A program made the position numbers and the translations under genes. Below are positions 1 through 7,810 of a DNA stretch of 9,256 nt, in pieces. Every line of letters starts with the position of its first letter. Within the stretch, counting starts at the first letter, position 1. Source of the stretch: Kiritimatiellia bacterium (GTDB lineage Bacteria; Verrucomicrobiota; Kiritimatiellia; RFP12; UBA1067); contig JAFRBA010000089.1 of NCBI GenBank assembly GCA_017405115.1, forward strand, positions 1 to 9,256. Reading direction: 5' to 3'. The notes under the pieces were generated by a model. It was given only the letters and a program-made list of their open reading frames with translations. It was not told where the DNA came from and made no database searches.

Positions 1-138
1 CGGAAGCCCTCGACCTCGAAGTGCCAGCACGCCTCGGCCGCGCCGAACTCGTCCAGGAGGTCGACGCCGGCCACGCGCCTCACGGTCGCGGCATAGAGCG
101 CGCCCGCGCCGCCGACCGCCTGCACGTACACGCATCCG
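1..138. repeat. Left copy of exact 138-bp terminal direct repeat
   Basis: Compared base by base, positions 1-138 are identical to 9119-9256 in the same orientation. The repeat lies inside the fumarase beta-subunit remnant and the reading frame stays intact across the junction. An exact end overlap of this kind is the usual sign of a contig assembled from a circular molecule; a tandem duplication or an assembly-graph loop gives the same result. It is not a transposon end: there are no inverted termini or flanking target duplications. Confidence 0.95.
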
Positions 139-239
139 TGCGCCTTCATCGCGGCAAGCGTCGCGGAATCCATCCCGCCCTTGCCGATGATCATGCGGAC
201 GCCCGAGGCGGCAATGAACGACGGCTCGTACCAAGCCTG
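1..239 (-). pseudogene. Fumarase/tartrate dehydratase beta-subunit fragment (5'-truncated)
   Basis: Read on the minus strand from 239 down, the frame encodes YEPSFIAASGVRMIIGKGGM and then DSATLAAMKAHGCVYVQAVGG. This is the C-terminal swivelling domain of class I (iron-sulfur) fumarase or L-tartrate dehydratase beta subunits, the part that helps bind the dicarboxylate. It continues at the other end of the window (9256 to 9031), giving 108 codons to the stop if the ends are joined. Full beta subunits are roughly 180-200 residues. Family similarity begins within about 10 bases of the palindromic repeat at 240-255. Upstream, the frame runs through that repeat into a TGA near 300 without any ATG. 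The protein therefore lacks its N-terminal half and is probably non-functional. A misassembly at the repeat that cuts an intact gene is the main alternative. Confidence 0.82.
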
Positions 240-255
240 CGGGGCCTGTCCCCAC
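240..255. repeat. GGGGCCTGTCCCCA palindromic repeat, copy 1
   Basis: The 16 bases 240-255 are repeated exactly at 336-351, and a variant with two changes lies at 8275-8288. The core is a GGGG/CCCC palindrome around CCTGT, so it can form a small hairpin. It resembles the dispersed REP-like sequences that some bacteria carry in many copies and that Y1 (RAYT) transposases can move; no such transposase is in the window. This copy directly abuts the truncated fumarase fragment. Confidence 0.75.
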
Positions 256-373
256 GGGAATCCTCGACGCCAAAGACGCCTTTGCGGCGAACCGACGGAT
301 CAGGCGTCGCAAAACCCAAGCAGGCGTGCGTTTTCCGGGGCCTGTCCCCACAAATTCCATGATAAAGGTCGTT
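256..373. other. Short intergenic region with REP-like spacer
   Basis: There is no gene here. The segment between the two palindromic repeats carries GACGCC at about 274 and GGCGTC at about 303, an imperfect inverted arrangement that could be part of one two-ended REP/MITE-like unit of about 110 bp. Bases 352-373 lead into the stop of the regulator gene. I see no clear intrinsic terminator with a U-tract for the regulator transcript. Confidence 0.45.
336..351. repeat. GGGGCCTGTCCCCA palindromic repeat, copy 2
   Basis: This is an exact 16-base copy of 240-255 in the same orientation, 96 bp away start to start. It lies 22 bp beyond the stop codon of the regulator gene. On the minus strand each copy is preceded by a pyrimidine-rich stretch ending in TGTGG or CCGTGG, which suggests the two copies delimit one repeat unit. 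Confidence 0.75.
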
Positions 374-1477
374 TCACGAGGAAAGGAAAGTCTCGCCCTG
401 GACATAGCGGGAAATGATCGACTCCTCCGGCAGCGCGTGTCCGGATAGCAGGACAAGCGCGTGTCGCGAGAGAATGCGTCCGCCCTCTTCGGGATCCATT
501 TCGAGCCGGGTCAGCCGCTTGCGATAAAACGGAAAGGACCCTTTTGCGCACCAGGTGACGACGCCGACATCCTCGGGCACGCGGATGCCGAGCAGGTCCA
601 TCGCATAAAGCGCTCCGGCAGCAACGAAGTCGTCAATGAAGAAAAGGACGTCCGGCAGACGGTCCCTCCTGTCCTTATTCCGATTCCGGAACCGGCGCAT
701 GAAATAGTTAAACGAGCCGCGGAAGACGCGTTCTTGAAGCGTCGTCGCCGCCGCATCGTGCCGAATTGTCCAGCGCTCGACCGCAATCCCGCCCTTGCGA
801 ATGCGCTCAAGCTGCACCGTGCTCGCGCCAACCGTCATCGGCAGGACGACACGCCCGACGCCGGCCGCCCGGCAATGATCGATGAATTCTGGCAAAGCCG
901 CGGCAGCGTCAAAACGGACGCGATTGGCCCCGCATTCGCCCAGGACAAGCGTCGGCACGCCAGCATCGGCAAGACGCTTCCAGACATCCCGCCGAGAGCC
1001 AAGAATGACGGCAAGCGACACGGTCTCGCCAAGAAGTTGGTCAAGCTGGGAATAGTCAGCCCGGCCGGAAGAATCCACTTCGACAGTGATCTGATAAGGC
1101 AGGTATCCCTCCGCGACAAGCCGCTTGCGCAGGATTCCGGCGATGACGGAATAGCAGTAGTTCGGACTCACCTCCATCGTAACCAGAAGGACACGTCCGC
1201 GCGCCAGGCGTCCCTTGGATCCCGTCACCACGGCGCCGATGCCGCGGCGAGGACTGATCAAGCCGTCGGCGGTCAGTCGCTTCATCGCCCCGCGGACCGT
1301 AATCTCGCTGACGTTCAACGCCACCGAAAGCTCCCGGATGGACGGCAGCGTCTCCCCCGCGGAATACAGGCCGTCGCCAATGGCCCGACGGAAACCGTCG
1401 GCCAGCTGTCTCGCCAATCCAGGCCTCCCGTTCCGGTCAAAGGAAAACGGAATCGAAACGCTCCTGTCCACGCTCAT
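374..1477 (-). CDS. GntR-type DNA-binding / LacI-type sensor transcriptional regulator
   Basis: The 367-residue protein has an N-terminal winged helix-turn-helix of the GntR family (about residues 18-85). Its features are a LARQLADGFRRAI first helix, the GETLPSIREL turn, the recognition segment NVSEITVRGAMKRL and the wing DGLISPRRGIGAVV. From about residue 95 to 360 it reads as a periplasmic-binding-protein-like sensor domain of the LacI/GalR type, with VLLVTMEVSPNYCYSVIAGI and later IRVPEDVGVVTWCAKG. Such hybrids (AraR-like) normally bind a sugar or sugar acid and release an operator. The gene lies just after the operon on the same strand but has its own promoter. The ATG at 1477 has no Shine-Dalgarno sequence; it fits a leaderless message (see 1488-1496). 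Control of the upstream operon is inferred from proximity; I found no convincing shared operator palindrome. Confidence 0.92.
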   Translation of the reverse strand: MSVDRSVSIPFSFDRNGRPGLARQLADGFRRAIGDGLYSAGETLPSIRELSVALNVSEITVRGAMKRLTADGLISPRRGIGAVVTGSKGRLARGRVLLVTMEVSPNYCYSVIAGILRKRLVAEGYLPYQITVEVDSSGRADYSQLDQLLGETVSLAVILGSRRDVWKRLADAGVPTLVLGECGANRVRFDAAAALPEFIDHCRAAGVGRVVLPMTVGASTVQLERIRKGGIAVERWTIRHDAAATTLQERVFRGSFNYFMRRFRNRNKDRRDRLPDVLFFIDDFVAAGALYAMDLLGIRVPEDVGVVTWCAKGSFPFYRKRLTRLEMDPEEGGRILSRHALVLLSGHALPEESIISRYVQGETFLSS

Positions 1478-1487
1478 TGCAAAACAT

Positions 1488-1496
1488 ATTATACCA
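1488..1496 (-). promoter_or_regulatory. Extended -10 promoter of the regulator gene
   Basis: On the minus strand TGG is followed by TATAAT (1493-1488), a perfect extended -10 element. The 17-18 bp upstream spacing gives no good -35 hexamer, as is usual for extended -10 promoters. The predicted start of transcription, about 7 bases downstream, is near 1480-1481, only 3-4 bases before the ATG at 1477. The message would therefore be leaderless or nearly so. Confidence 0.7.
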
Positions 1497-1550
1497 AATT
1501 GAAAGAGGGTGCGTCGCCGGTTGCATTCGGCTCAATGGTGCCGCTGGTTT

Positions 1551-3701
1551 TCATTCCCCCATCGGCACCAATGCAAAGCCGTCCGCGACAACCGTTCCAA
1601 ACGACTGTCTGGCTAAGATCTTCAACTGCGCACCCGGTTCCAGCTCAAACTTGCCGATCATACGCCAGACACCCGTCTCAAGCCCCTGGTCGATGACATG
1701 CGTCTGCGATTTTCCACCGGAAACGAGTTCAAGGACCGTCTGCGACCCCGGTTTCGCGTACCACATGTACGGGACCCTGCCAATCAGCTTATAGCACCCC
1801 GCCTTCCCGACGGGGAGCGGATAGACCACATCGCCGAAGTCATTGTCTTTCGCCAGATCGACGTAGTAGTTGTCATAGCCGGGAAAATGCGAGACGTGCC
1901 CAACCTGCTCGCCGTTCGGATTGTCTCCCCGCACCCAGCCCTTGCCGAACGTGACGCCCGGCGTCTCGTCATCGACGATCTGCCAGTCCTTCGTCGTCGG
2001 ATCGGGATTGCCCGGGAAATCTCCGCCGAGAATCCGCTGCAGCTCGCGGCAATGGCCGTCCGAGAACACGCCGCGCGGAAGAACCCCATACCGTCGGCAC
2101 AGCACGGCTGCCTCGCCCGCCGCGACGCCGAGCTGCGAAAGTGTATTGATGACGCGCGGGCCTCCCAGCCCGACATGCGTGCAGCTGAAGCACCGCCCAA
2201 CGACGAAGAGGTTGCCGACGTTCCGAGAATAGATCGAGCGGTAGGGAATCCAGTAGCGCCCGAAATGCGGCTGCTTGCAGACCGAGAGAAAGTCGACGCC
2301 CGGCTTGGCCGTGTCGTAGTGCAGGTCAATGCTCCACGAACCCGAGGCAACGGCGTCTTCGAACTGCCGATGCCCGGACACGTCCGTCTCGGAATAGATC
2401 CAGTCGCCCAGCAAGCGCCGCGACTCGCGCTTGCCGAGAAGATACGGGCAGAAGTTCAGCATGAGGTGCGCGTTCTTCGGATCCTTCTTCGCGTTCGAAA
2501 AGGCACCGTAGATCGCCAGCAGCATCCTGTCGCGGATCTCCTCCGCCTCGGCGATCATGTCGCGGTGGATGCCGTACTCCCAGTTCCACTCGCCGTTGAC
2601 GGCCGACTCGCCCTGCGCATGCGGCTCGGCCCATGGCGCCGAGAACGGGACCGGCGCGTTCGCCGCCGCGCTCGTCCAGAGGATCGATGCGCCGAGCGTA
2701 TCGCCGTCTGCCGTGTTCGGCGCCATACTTTCGCCATGCTCAGCCTTCGCTTCGCGCCCCATGCGCCAGTCCGCACCCGCCCAGAATCCGACCCAGCCAT
2801 CTCCCGTCGCGTCGCAGAAGAGCGGCGCCGTGAACCGGACGATGCGATTCGACCCGAGGTCTAGGGCCTTCACTGCGGCGATCGTCCCGTCCGCATTCTT
2901 CTCGACGCCAAAGGCGCGCGTCGAAAGGCGAACGACGAGATTCGTCTCATCCGCGACAAGCCGCATGCGCCGGTCGTCGACGAGCGGCGTATTGACGTCG
3001 CGGTTCATGAACAGTCCGCGCAGTTCGCGGACAAGCGGATAACGCGCCTCTCCCGCACACCAGACGCGGATCTCGCCGGACGCGTTTCCGCCCAGGACCG
3101 GACGGTCCTGTACGAGGACGACCTTGAGGCCGCGCCGCGCTGCAGCAACCGCCGCACACGTTCCCGGCAGGCCGCCCCCCACGACGATGAAGTCGGCGTT
3201 CACCGTTTCCGAGACTGGCTTGGCGTCGACGCGAATCGGACCTTCCGGCGCCGGAGCGTCCGGCGTAGCGAAAACAACGCCCGCACAGCGGCCGTCAAAC
3301 CCCGTCAGATCCCGCAGGGCGACCGTCACATCCGGCAAGCGGACCGCAATCGTGCCGCCGTCCTCCCACGCCCATTCGCGGCGGTCCGCGCCAAACGTCT
3401 TCGCGAGCGTCACGCCGCCGACGGCGACCTTGAAGCGCCCCGGCGCACCATCCGCCCAGTTGCGGGTCCGCACCCAGACGCGATATGTCCCCGCCGACGG
3501 CAGACGCACCTTTGCCGTCGCGTCCGCCACGCGCACGCCAAGCCCGTGCGCTATGAGATACGGCGACCCCATCACGTCCATGAACTGGCTGTCCAGACCC
3601 CATCCGCCCGCGTCGAATCCCTGTGCCGGAACTTCGACGCGGACACCCGCAAACGACCCGCCGGCCGCAACCGCGACCAACATGCAAGCAATTCTCCTCA
3701 T
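1551..3701 (-). CDS. Secreted FAD-dependent oxidoreductase with flanking beta-domains
   Basis: About 716 residues. A signal peptide (MRRIACMLVAVAAGGSFAG) is followed by a beta-rich domain at about residues 20-150. That domain has the YRVWVRTRNW...APGRFKVAVGG and LRDLTGFDGRC patterns found in front of such enzymes in PVC and Bacteroidota bacteria. The dinucleotide-binding segment FIVVGGGLPGTCAAVAAARRG (about 171-191, GxGxxG) and DRPVLGGNASGEIRV mark the FAD_oxidored family. The flavin domain continues to a late motif with VGNLFVVGRCFSCTHVGLGGPRVINT. The last 125 or so residues look like a golvesin/carbohydrate-binding-like beta-sandwich ending in VVADGFALVP. The substrate is unknown; a glycan or sugar derivative is an inference. 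ATG codons lie at 3704 and 3701; GGAG at 3710-3707 is 5 bases from the second, so I prefer 3701. The preceding gene ends 14 bp away. The open frame upstream to 4298 is a shadow of that gene. Confidence 0.9.
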   Translation of the reverse strand: MRRIACMLVAVAAGGSFAGVRVEVPAQGFDAGGWGLDSQFMDVMGSPYLIAHGLGVRVADATAKVRLPSAGTYRVWVRTRNWADGAPGRFKVAVGGVTLAKTFGADRREWAWEDGGTIAVRLPDVTVALRDLTGFDGRCAGVVFATPDAPAPEGPIRVDAKPVSETVNADFIVVGGGLPGTCAAVAAARRGLKVVLVQDRPVLGGNASGEIRVWCAGEARYPLVRELRGLFMNRDVNTPLVDDRRMRLVADETNLVVRLSTRAFGVEKNADGTIAAVKALDLGSNRIVRFTAPLFCDATGDGWVGFWAGADWRMGREAKAEHGESMAPNTADGDTLGASILWTSAAANAPVPFSAPWAEPHAQGESAVNGEWNWEYGIHRDMIAEAEEIRDRMLLAIYGAFSNAKKDPKNAHLMLNFCPYLLGKRESRRLLGDWIYSETDVSGHRQFEDAVASGSWSIDLHYDTAKPGVDFLSVCKQPHFGRYWIPYRSIYSRNVGNLFVVGRCFSCTHVGLGGPRVINTLSQLGVAAGEAAVLCRRYGVLPRGVFSDGHCRELQRILGGDFPGNPDPTTKDWQIVDDETPGVTFGKGWVRGDNPNGEQVGHVSHFPGYDNYYVDLAKDNDFGDVVYPLPVGKAGCYKLIGRVPYMWYAKPGSQTVLELVSGGKSQTHVIDQGLETGVWRMIGKFELEPGAQLKILARQSFGTVVADGFALVPMGE

Positions 3702-3715
3702 CATTTCTCCATCCT

Positions 3716-4816
3716 TCAGGCACGCGTCTTGATTCTCTTCCACGCTATCAGGACCAGAGGCAGCAGAACCGTCACGGCCGCCGCCATCACCAGTTGCTTG
3801 ACCTCCGGGCTTGCGCACCGGGTTACGCCGCAGGTCAGCGTGTCGGCGAGCGTCCACAGCGCGGGACGAAACGGATCGTGCGTGACCATATAGGCGACAA
3901 GCGCATACTGCCCGAAGAGAATCGGCAGCGCCAGCCCGCGACGGAACTGCAGGATGTCGGTCAGCGCGTAGAGGGTCGCCAGCGCCAGCGCGCACCAGCC
4001 CATCGCCTGCGCAGTGAACGAGAGCGTGAAGATCGGCTTGATGCACGGAATCCAGACTTCGGCGACAAGACCGACGACCAGAAGCGCCGCACCGCAGCCC
4101 GCCAGCGTCACGGCCTTGCGGCCCTTCGCCCCGGCACCCTGCAGAATCTTCGTCGCAAAATAACCGCAGAACGTCATCGCGGCGAACATGCACGACGTCA
4201 GGCACCAGGTGTAGCAATGCGCCGACGACACGTGGTCGGGACGCGACACGTAGAAATTTGTCGCAGGAAGGACGGCCTTGAAGATCGCCTGGTCGCACCT
4301 GAAGGCGAAGTTGTCGTACTGTCCGTAGCCACCGCAGGCGGCCAGCAACGCCGAATAGACGGCGACAAGGACGACCGGAACGGCGACCATGAGCGCCGGA
4401 CGGCGAAGCGCCATCGTCGCCGCGACGACCAGATAGCCGACGGCAATCGCCTGCAGCGTGTTGGCGAACGGACCGAAGGTCTGCGGATCAAGCGACAGCC
4501 AGTTCCCCTGCACGCAACCGCCCAGGAACCACAGGAGCGCAACCCGCGCGAGGACATGCCGCCAGAAAACCTTCCCTCCCGCCGCCAACCGCTTCGGCAG
4601 CGCAAAGGGCATCGCCGCGCCGCACATGAAGATGAACAGCGGCATGATGATGTCCCAGAACGTGAAGCACTCCCATCCGTGGGCGAACTGGCGCATCACC
4701 GCCGGCGGAAAATGCCAGACCCCGTCCGCCGCGATCACCAGCGCGTAACCGAGCGTCAGCACCATCATGTCCAGGCCGCGCAACAGATCGAGGGATAACA
4801 GCCGCTCGCCTTTCAT
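3716..4816 (-). CDS. Polytopic membrane acyltransferase, NagX/HGSNAT-like (DUF5009 type)
   Basis: The 366-residue protein is hydrophobic, with roughly ten membrane segments by eye. It starts with ERLLSLDLLRGLDMMVLTL and has QFAHGWECFTFWDIIMPLFIFMCG (about residues 43-66). This is the signature of the heparan-alpha-glucosaminide N-acetyltransferase/NagX group. His46 matches the conserved histidine that carries the acetyl group in the lysosomal enzyme. Family members move an acetyl group from cytoplasmic acetyl-CoA across the membrane to an amino sugar or similar acceptor; bacterial substrates are mostly unproven. The ATG overlaps the stop of the upstream gene as ATGA (4816-4813), so translation is probably coupled, and AAGGCGA precedes the start. 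The location between a secreted glycosidase-like protein and a secreted oxidoreductase suggests the acceptor is outside the cell or in the periplasm. Confidence 0.87.
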   Translation of the reverse strand: MKGERLLSLDLLRGLDMMVLTLGYALVIAADGVWHFPPAVMRQFAHGWECFTFWDIIMPLFIFMCGAAMPFALPKRLAAGGKVFWRHVLARVALLWFLGGCVQGNWLSLDPQTFGPFANTLQAIAVGYLVVAATMALRRPALMVAVPVVLVAVYSALLAACGGYGQYDNFAFRCDQAIFKAVLPATNFYVSRPDHVSSAHCYTWCLTSCMFAAMTFCGYFATKILQGAGAKGRKAVTLAGCGAALLVVGLVAEVWIPCIKPIFTLSFTAQAMGWCALALATLYALTDILQFRRGLALPILFGQYALVAYMVTHDPFRPALWTLADTLTCGVTRCASPEVKQLVMAAAVTVLLPLVLIAWKRIKTRA

Positions 4817-6510
4817 TCGCCTTTCTTCCCTGTCGTGACATCCGGATACGGACCGCCCCAGATGCGGTAGACCTCCAGGTTGTCAAACCAGTTGCGCCCG
4901 CTTTTCGTGTTGCGCGAGTTGAGATAGACGGTGAAGGCGATCGTATTGTCCGGAACCCTCACGAACGCGGTGCCGTGCAGCCAGTCCGACCCCTTGACGG
5001 GCTTGAGCGGAATCACGCAGCCGGGAAGTCCCCTGTACCACCGGCTCATGTCCCAGCCCTCGACATAGACGTAGGGGTTCTCGCCCTTGGCGGAAACGCG
5101 GATGAGATAGATCTCGCCGCCCTTCGCGTTCTTCACCGCATACTTGTATCCTCCGGCGCCGACACCGGTGGTCATGAGCGACTCCTTGTCACCGTCCCCC
5201 GTCGTCCGGTCAACGCCAAAAGTCCCCTTGCTGGCATGCAGCCACGGCGAGGAATCCTCCCAGGTCTTAAAGAGCCCGGATTCGATCGCGTCGTCTGGCA
5301 CGAGATTGACCAGCGCATTCGCCTGCTTCAGTTCCTTCACGCGCTCACGTGCGAACTGTCCGGGGAACGTGATCGCCGACAGCATCTTCGAAAGCCCCGG
5401 CAACTCATCCTCCCAAGTCCTGTGGCTCACATGGGGGGCGAACATCTCGAGCTTCCCGTCCCACTTGACCCAGCACCGCTTCTCGCACCAGAACCACACA
5501 TAGCCGCCGCTCGCCTCACTGGCCTGGACGAGATTACGCTCGAGATGACGGAGATACGAACCCTCGACCGGCGCGGCGTACCAGTAGGCCTTCGGATCCC
5601 GTTCGAGATACCGGTCCATGTAGTGTCCGCTGGACGCGAGCACCTGTCCGCGGTATTTCGTCCGATTCTCCGGGGCAACCATCGCCAGCGCGTTCTCACG
5701 CTGCCAAAGCGAGCTCTTGACGAACTCGTCCCGCTCCGCCTCGTAGTTGTACGCCCACTCGCAGCCGTCGACGAGCTTTGCAGACGGAGGAATGACGTCG
5801 AGAATCCCGTTGACGAATGCGGGCCACACGTCGCCGGAGGTCTCAAGCGACCCGGAGGGCTCCGTTCCCATCGCCCCGCCGAGGGACTGCGTCAGGAGCC
5901 AGAACGATAGCACAACCGCCTCGGGCTGTTCCTCGAAAACGCCGCGGAACAGGTCTTGCGCGCGTCGGCGCACGAGCGGCGCCAGTTCTCCGTACGCGGG
6001 ATCGCCCGGCATCGCCTTGAACTGGCATTGCTGCGGATAGTCCTCCGTGTCCATCAGAAAACCCCGGATGCCGCCCTCCTTGGCGATCCGCGCCAGGACG
6101 CGCATGTTCCAGGCGACGCGCGTCCATGCGGCATCGTCCGTCCAGGCGATGCGCCGGTCGGGCGTGCGGAAGAGCAGGAGACAGGAGTCCCGAAGACCTC
6201 GGTGCTCGGACATCTTCCGCAACGCCGGGATCTCCGCGGCGAAGGCATCCGCCGGCCATTCCGGATCGATCGGCAAGGTCTTCGTCGAGATGGTCCGCCC
6301 GTCCGGGAGCGTCCCCGACAGCATCAGCTGGACGCCATTGAGTCCCGTCCGGTCGAACTGGTCGGCGTGCGCCAGCACCTCGGTCGGCGAACGCGGGTAG
6401 AATTCATGCCCGCAGGCGATCAGCTTACGCTCAAGCGCCTGCGGTTCGCCCGCCGTCGCAGTCGCGACAACGAATCCTGCGGCCAACGCCGCAACGGGGA
6501 ACTTCGTCAA
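4813..6510 (-). CDS. Secreted glycoside-hydrolase-like protein with C-terminal beta-domain
   Basis: 565 residues with a signal peptide (about 1-20, ending ATATAGEPQ). Residues of about 30-400 look like a TIM-barrel glycosidase-type fold: strand-end acids occur in GFLMDTEDY (Asp154, Glu156, Asp157), LVDGCEWAYNY (Glu251) and YVWFWCEKRCW (Glu343). These positions suit an acid/base and nucleophile pair, but I cannot assign a GH family. Residues of about 410-555 (TWEDSSPWLHASKG...YKYAVKNAKGGEIYLIRVSAKG...NWFDNLEVYRI) resemble a CBM4/9-like jelly-roll. The start is a TTG at 6510-6508, chosen because GGAG at 6520-6517 lies 6 bases upstream and a signal peptide follows directly. It starts 12 bp after the SUMF1 gene and overlaps the acyltransferase gene by 4 bp. 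Glycan cleavage is inferred; a non-catalytic role is possible. Confidence 0.72.
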   Translation of the reverse strand: MTKFPVAALAAGFVVATATAGEPQALERKLIACGHEFYPRSPTEVLAHADQFDRTGLNGVQLMLSGTLPDGRTISTKTLPIDPEWPADAFAAEIPALRKMSEHRGLRDSCLLLFRTPDRRIAWTDDAAWTRVAWNMRVLARIAKEGGIRGFLMDTEDYPQQCQFKAMPGDPAYGELAPLVRRRAQDLFRGVFEEQPEAVVLSFWLLTQSLGGAMGTEPSGSLETSGDVWPAFVNGILDVIPPSAKLVDGCEWAYNYEAERDEFVKSSLWQRENALAMVAPENRTKYRGQVLASSGHYMDRYLERDPKAYWYAAPVEGSYLRHLERNLVQASEASGGYVWFWCEKRCWVKWDGKLEMFAPHVSHRTWEDELPGLSKMLSAITFPGQFARERVKELKQANALVNLVPDDAIESGLFKTWEDSSPWLHASKGTFGVDRTTGDGDKESLMTTGVGAGGYKYAVKNAKGGEIYLIRVSAKGENPYVYVEGWDMSRWYRGLPGCVIPLKPVKGSDWLHGTAFVRVPDNTIAFTVYLNSRNTKSGRNWFDNLEVYRIWGGPYPDVTTGKKGE

Positions 6511-6516
6511 CTTCGA

Positions 6517-6520
6517 CTCC
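6517..6520 (-). promoter_or_regulatory. Ribosome binding site deciding a TTG start
   Basis: Minus-strand GGAG lies 6 bases before TTG at 6510-6508, and no in-frame ATG is positioned to give a full signal peptide. It sits in the 12-bp gap after the upstream stop codon at 6523. Confidence 0.7.
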
Positions 6521-6522
6521 GA

Positions 6523-7785
6523 TCAGTAATGCGCAATGGCGTCGCAGGTGAAGCGATAACCGTAGTAAGAGCACTTCTCGGCGCCATACTGATACAAACG
6601 ACGCCCGCCAGTGCGACACGCCCATGCCGACTGCTGGTGAGACCCGCCGCGAAGAACGATCGAGGCACTTGACGAATCCGGTCCAACGGGATCGATCGCC
6701 GGCGAATCCGAATAGCTTCCGGCTTGGTCAAGACAGGCCTCGAACACATTGCCCAGCATATCGTAGAGACCCCAGGCGTTCGGCTCGCACGTCCCAACCT
6801 CGTGCGTCGTGCCCCCGCTGTTCTTCGTATACCACGCCAGCTTGTTCAGGTAAGAACATTCGCCCTCCTTGGTCGACAGCTCGTGACCATCATAGAGCGA
6901 ATTGGCACAACCGGCCCGGCACGCGAACTCCCAGCGCGCCTCCGTCGGCAGGTCGAGGTCGTCGACCGCGAAGCGCCGCGAACGGAATTCCGCCACAGCG
7001 CCATTGACGCTCCCGTGGCCCTTGCTCGGCCAGTTGGCGACGGACGAGGACCTGAACTCGGTGAACGGTTTGCTCTCGACCGGACGCACCTCCCAGTCAC
7101 CCGTGTTGAACGCACTCGGATTCGGTACGTCGTTGCGCATGTTCAGGTACTGCCTCTGCGTGCACTCGTAAATGGCCATATAATAGTCGTTCGTGAACGA
7201 CACAAGATGACGCGGCAATTCGTTCGCATTCGCAAACCCAGCATCAACCTCACTCTGCTGCGGACCCATCCAGAACTGGACGCCTGCCGCGGGAATCTTG
7301 CGGAAGACCATGTAGTCGGTCTTGTACTTCCGCGCCTGGACGCCGTCCGGAACGGCCTCCGCGCTCGGATAGTAGCGGACGACGTTCTTCTCGAGCAGCG
7401 ACACGACCATGTAGTCCGGCGGCGCCTTGGGCGACCAGGCCTTCACGCCGACGCGCAGGTTGCCGCCCGTGATCTTGCGGTTCGGCCAGGTCATCTGCGG
7501 CTGCCACATGATCAGGCGCTGATCGGGACCCGCGGCAAAGAGACGGTTCACGTCTCCGACGGCGTTGGTCAGGAAAACGTCGCCGATCGGCACCCAGACG
7601 TCGTCGCCCCGGTTGGTCTCGACTGCAAGCGTAACGACGGCGTCCTGCGCCAGCGTATACTTGACCGTGACGAGCGCATTGTCCGGATTCTGCTCGATGA
7701 CGGCCGACGAGAGATAGGGATCCGCCAGGCACGTTGCGGCAGACAGCCCGATTGTAACGAATGCGAGATACGTAAGTTTCTTCAT
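6523..7785 (-). CDS. Secreted SUMF1/formylglycine-generating-enzyme-family protein, probably non-catalytic
   Basis: 420 residues. A signal peptide (MKKLTYLAFVTIGLSAATCLA) is followed by a beta-sandwich-like domain at about 22-140 (ALVTVKYTLAQDAVVTLAVETN, then KITGGNLRVGVKAWSPKAPPDYMVV). The SUMF1 fold covers about 157-416, with MGPQQSEVDAG, LPTEARWEFACRAG, PNAWGLYDMLGNVFEACLD, VLRGGS and GYRF. In true formylglycine-generating enzymes the motif after RGGS carries two copper-binding cysteines, 3 and 8 residues on. Here the first is Gln385 and only the second, Cys390, remains. Activation of sulfatases is therefore unlikely, and a binding or structural role is more probable. AGAGGGGA precedes the ATG. 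It lies 25 bp after the small secreted-protein gene. The SUMF1 C-terminus is also used as a variable lectin in diversity-generating retroelements, but no reverse transcriptase is present here. Confidence 0.9.
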   Translation of the reverse strand: MKKLTYLAFVTIGLSAATCLADPYLSSAVIEQNPDNALVTVKYTLAQDAVVTLAVETNRGDDVWVPIGDVFLTNAVGDVNRLFAAGPDQRLIMWQPQMTWPNRKITGGNLRVGVKAWSPKAPPDYMVVSLLEKNVVRYYPSAEAVPDGVQARKYKTDYMVFRKIPAAGVQFWMGPQQSEVDAGFANANELPRHLVSFTNDYYMAIYECTQRQYLNMRNDVPNPSAFNTGDWEVRPVESKPFTEFRSSSVANWPSKGHGSVNGAVAEFRSRRFAVDDLDLPTEARWEFACRAGCANSLYDGHELSTKEGECSYLNKLAWYTKNSGGTTHEVGTCEPNAWGLYDMLGNVFEACLDQAGSYSDSPAIDPVGPDSSSASIVLRGGSHQQSAWACRTGGRRLYQYGAEKCSYYGYRFTCDAIAHY

Positions 7786-7810
7786 GAGTGTTCCCCTCTG
7801 ATGTTAACGA

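Noticed and set aside
461..1696. 411-residue plus-strand open frame
   Set aside because: It is antisense to the regulator, with shadow composition and no recognisable domain.
3705..4298. N-terminal extension of the FAD oxidoreductase frame (total 915 residues)
   Set aside because: It overlaps the membrane acyltransferase gene in another frame. The extension has shadow-like composition, while the signal peptide and GGAG sit at 3701-3710.
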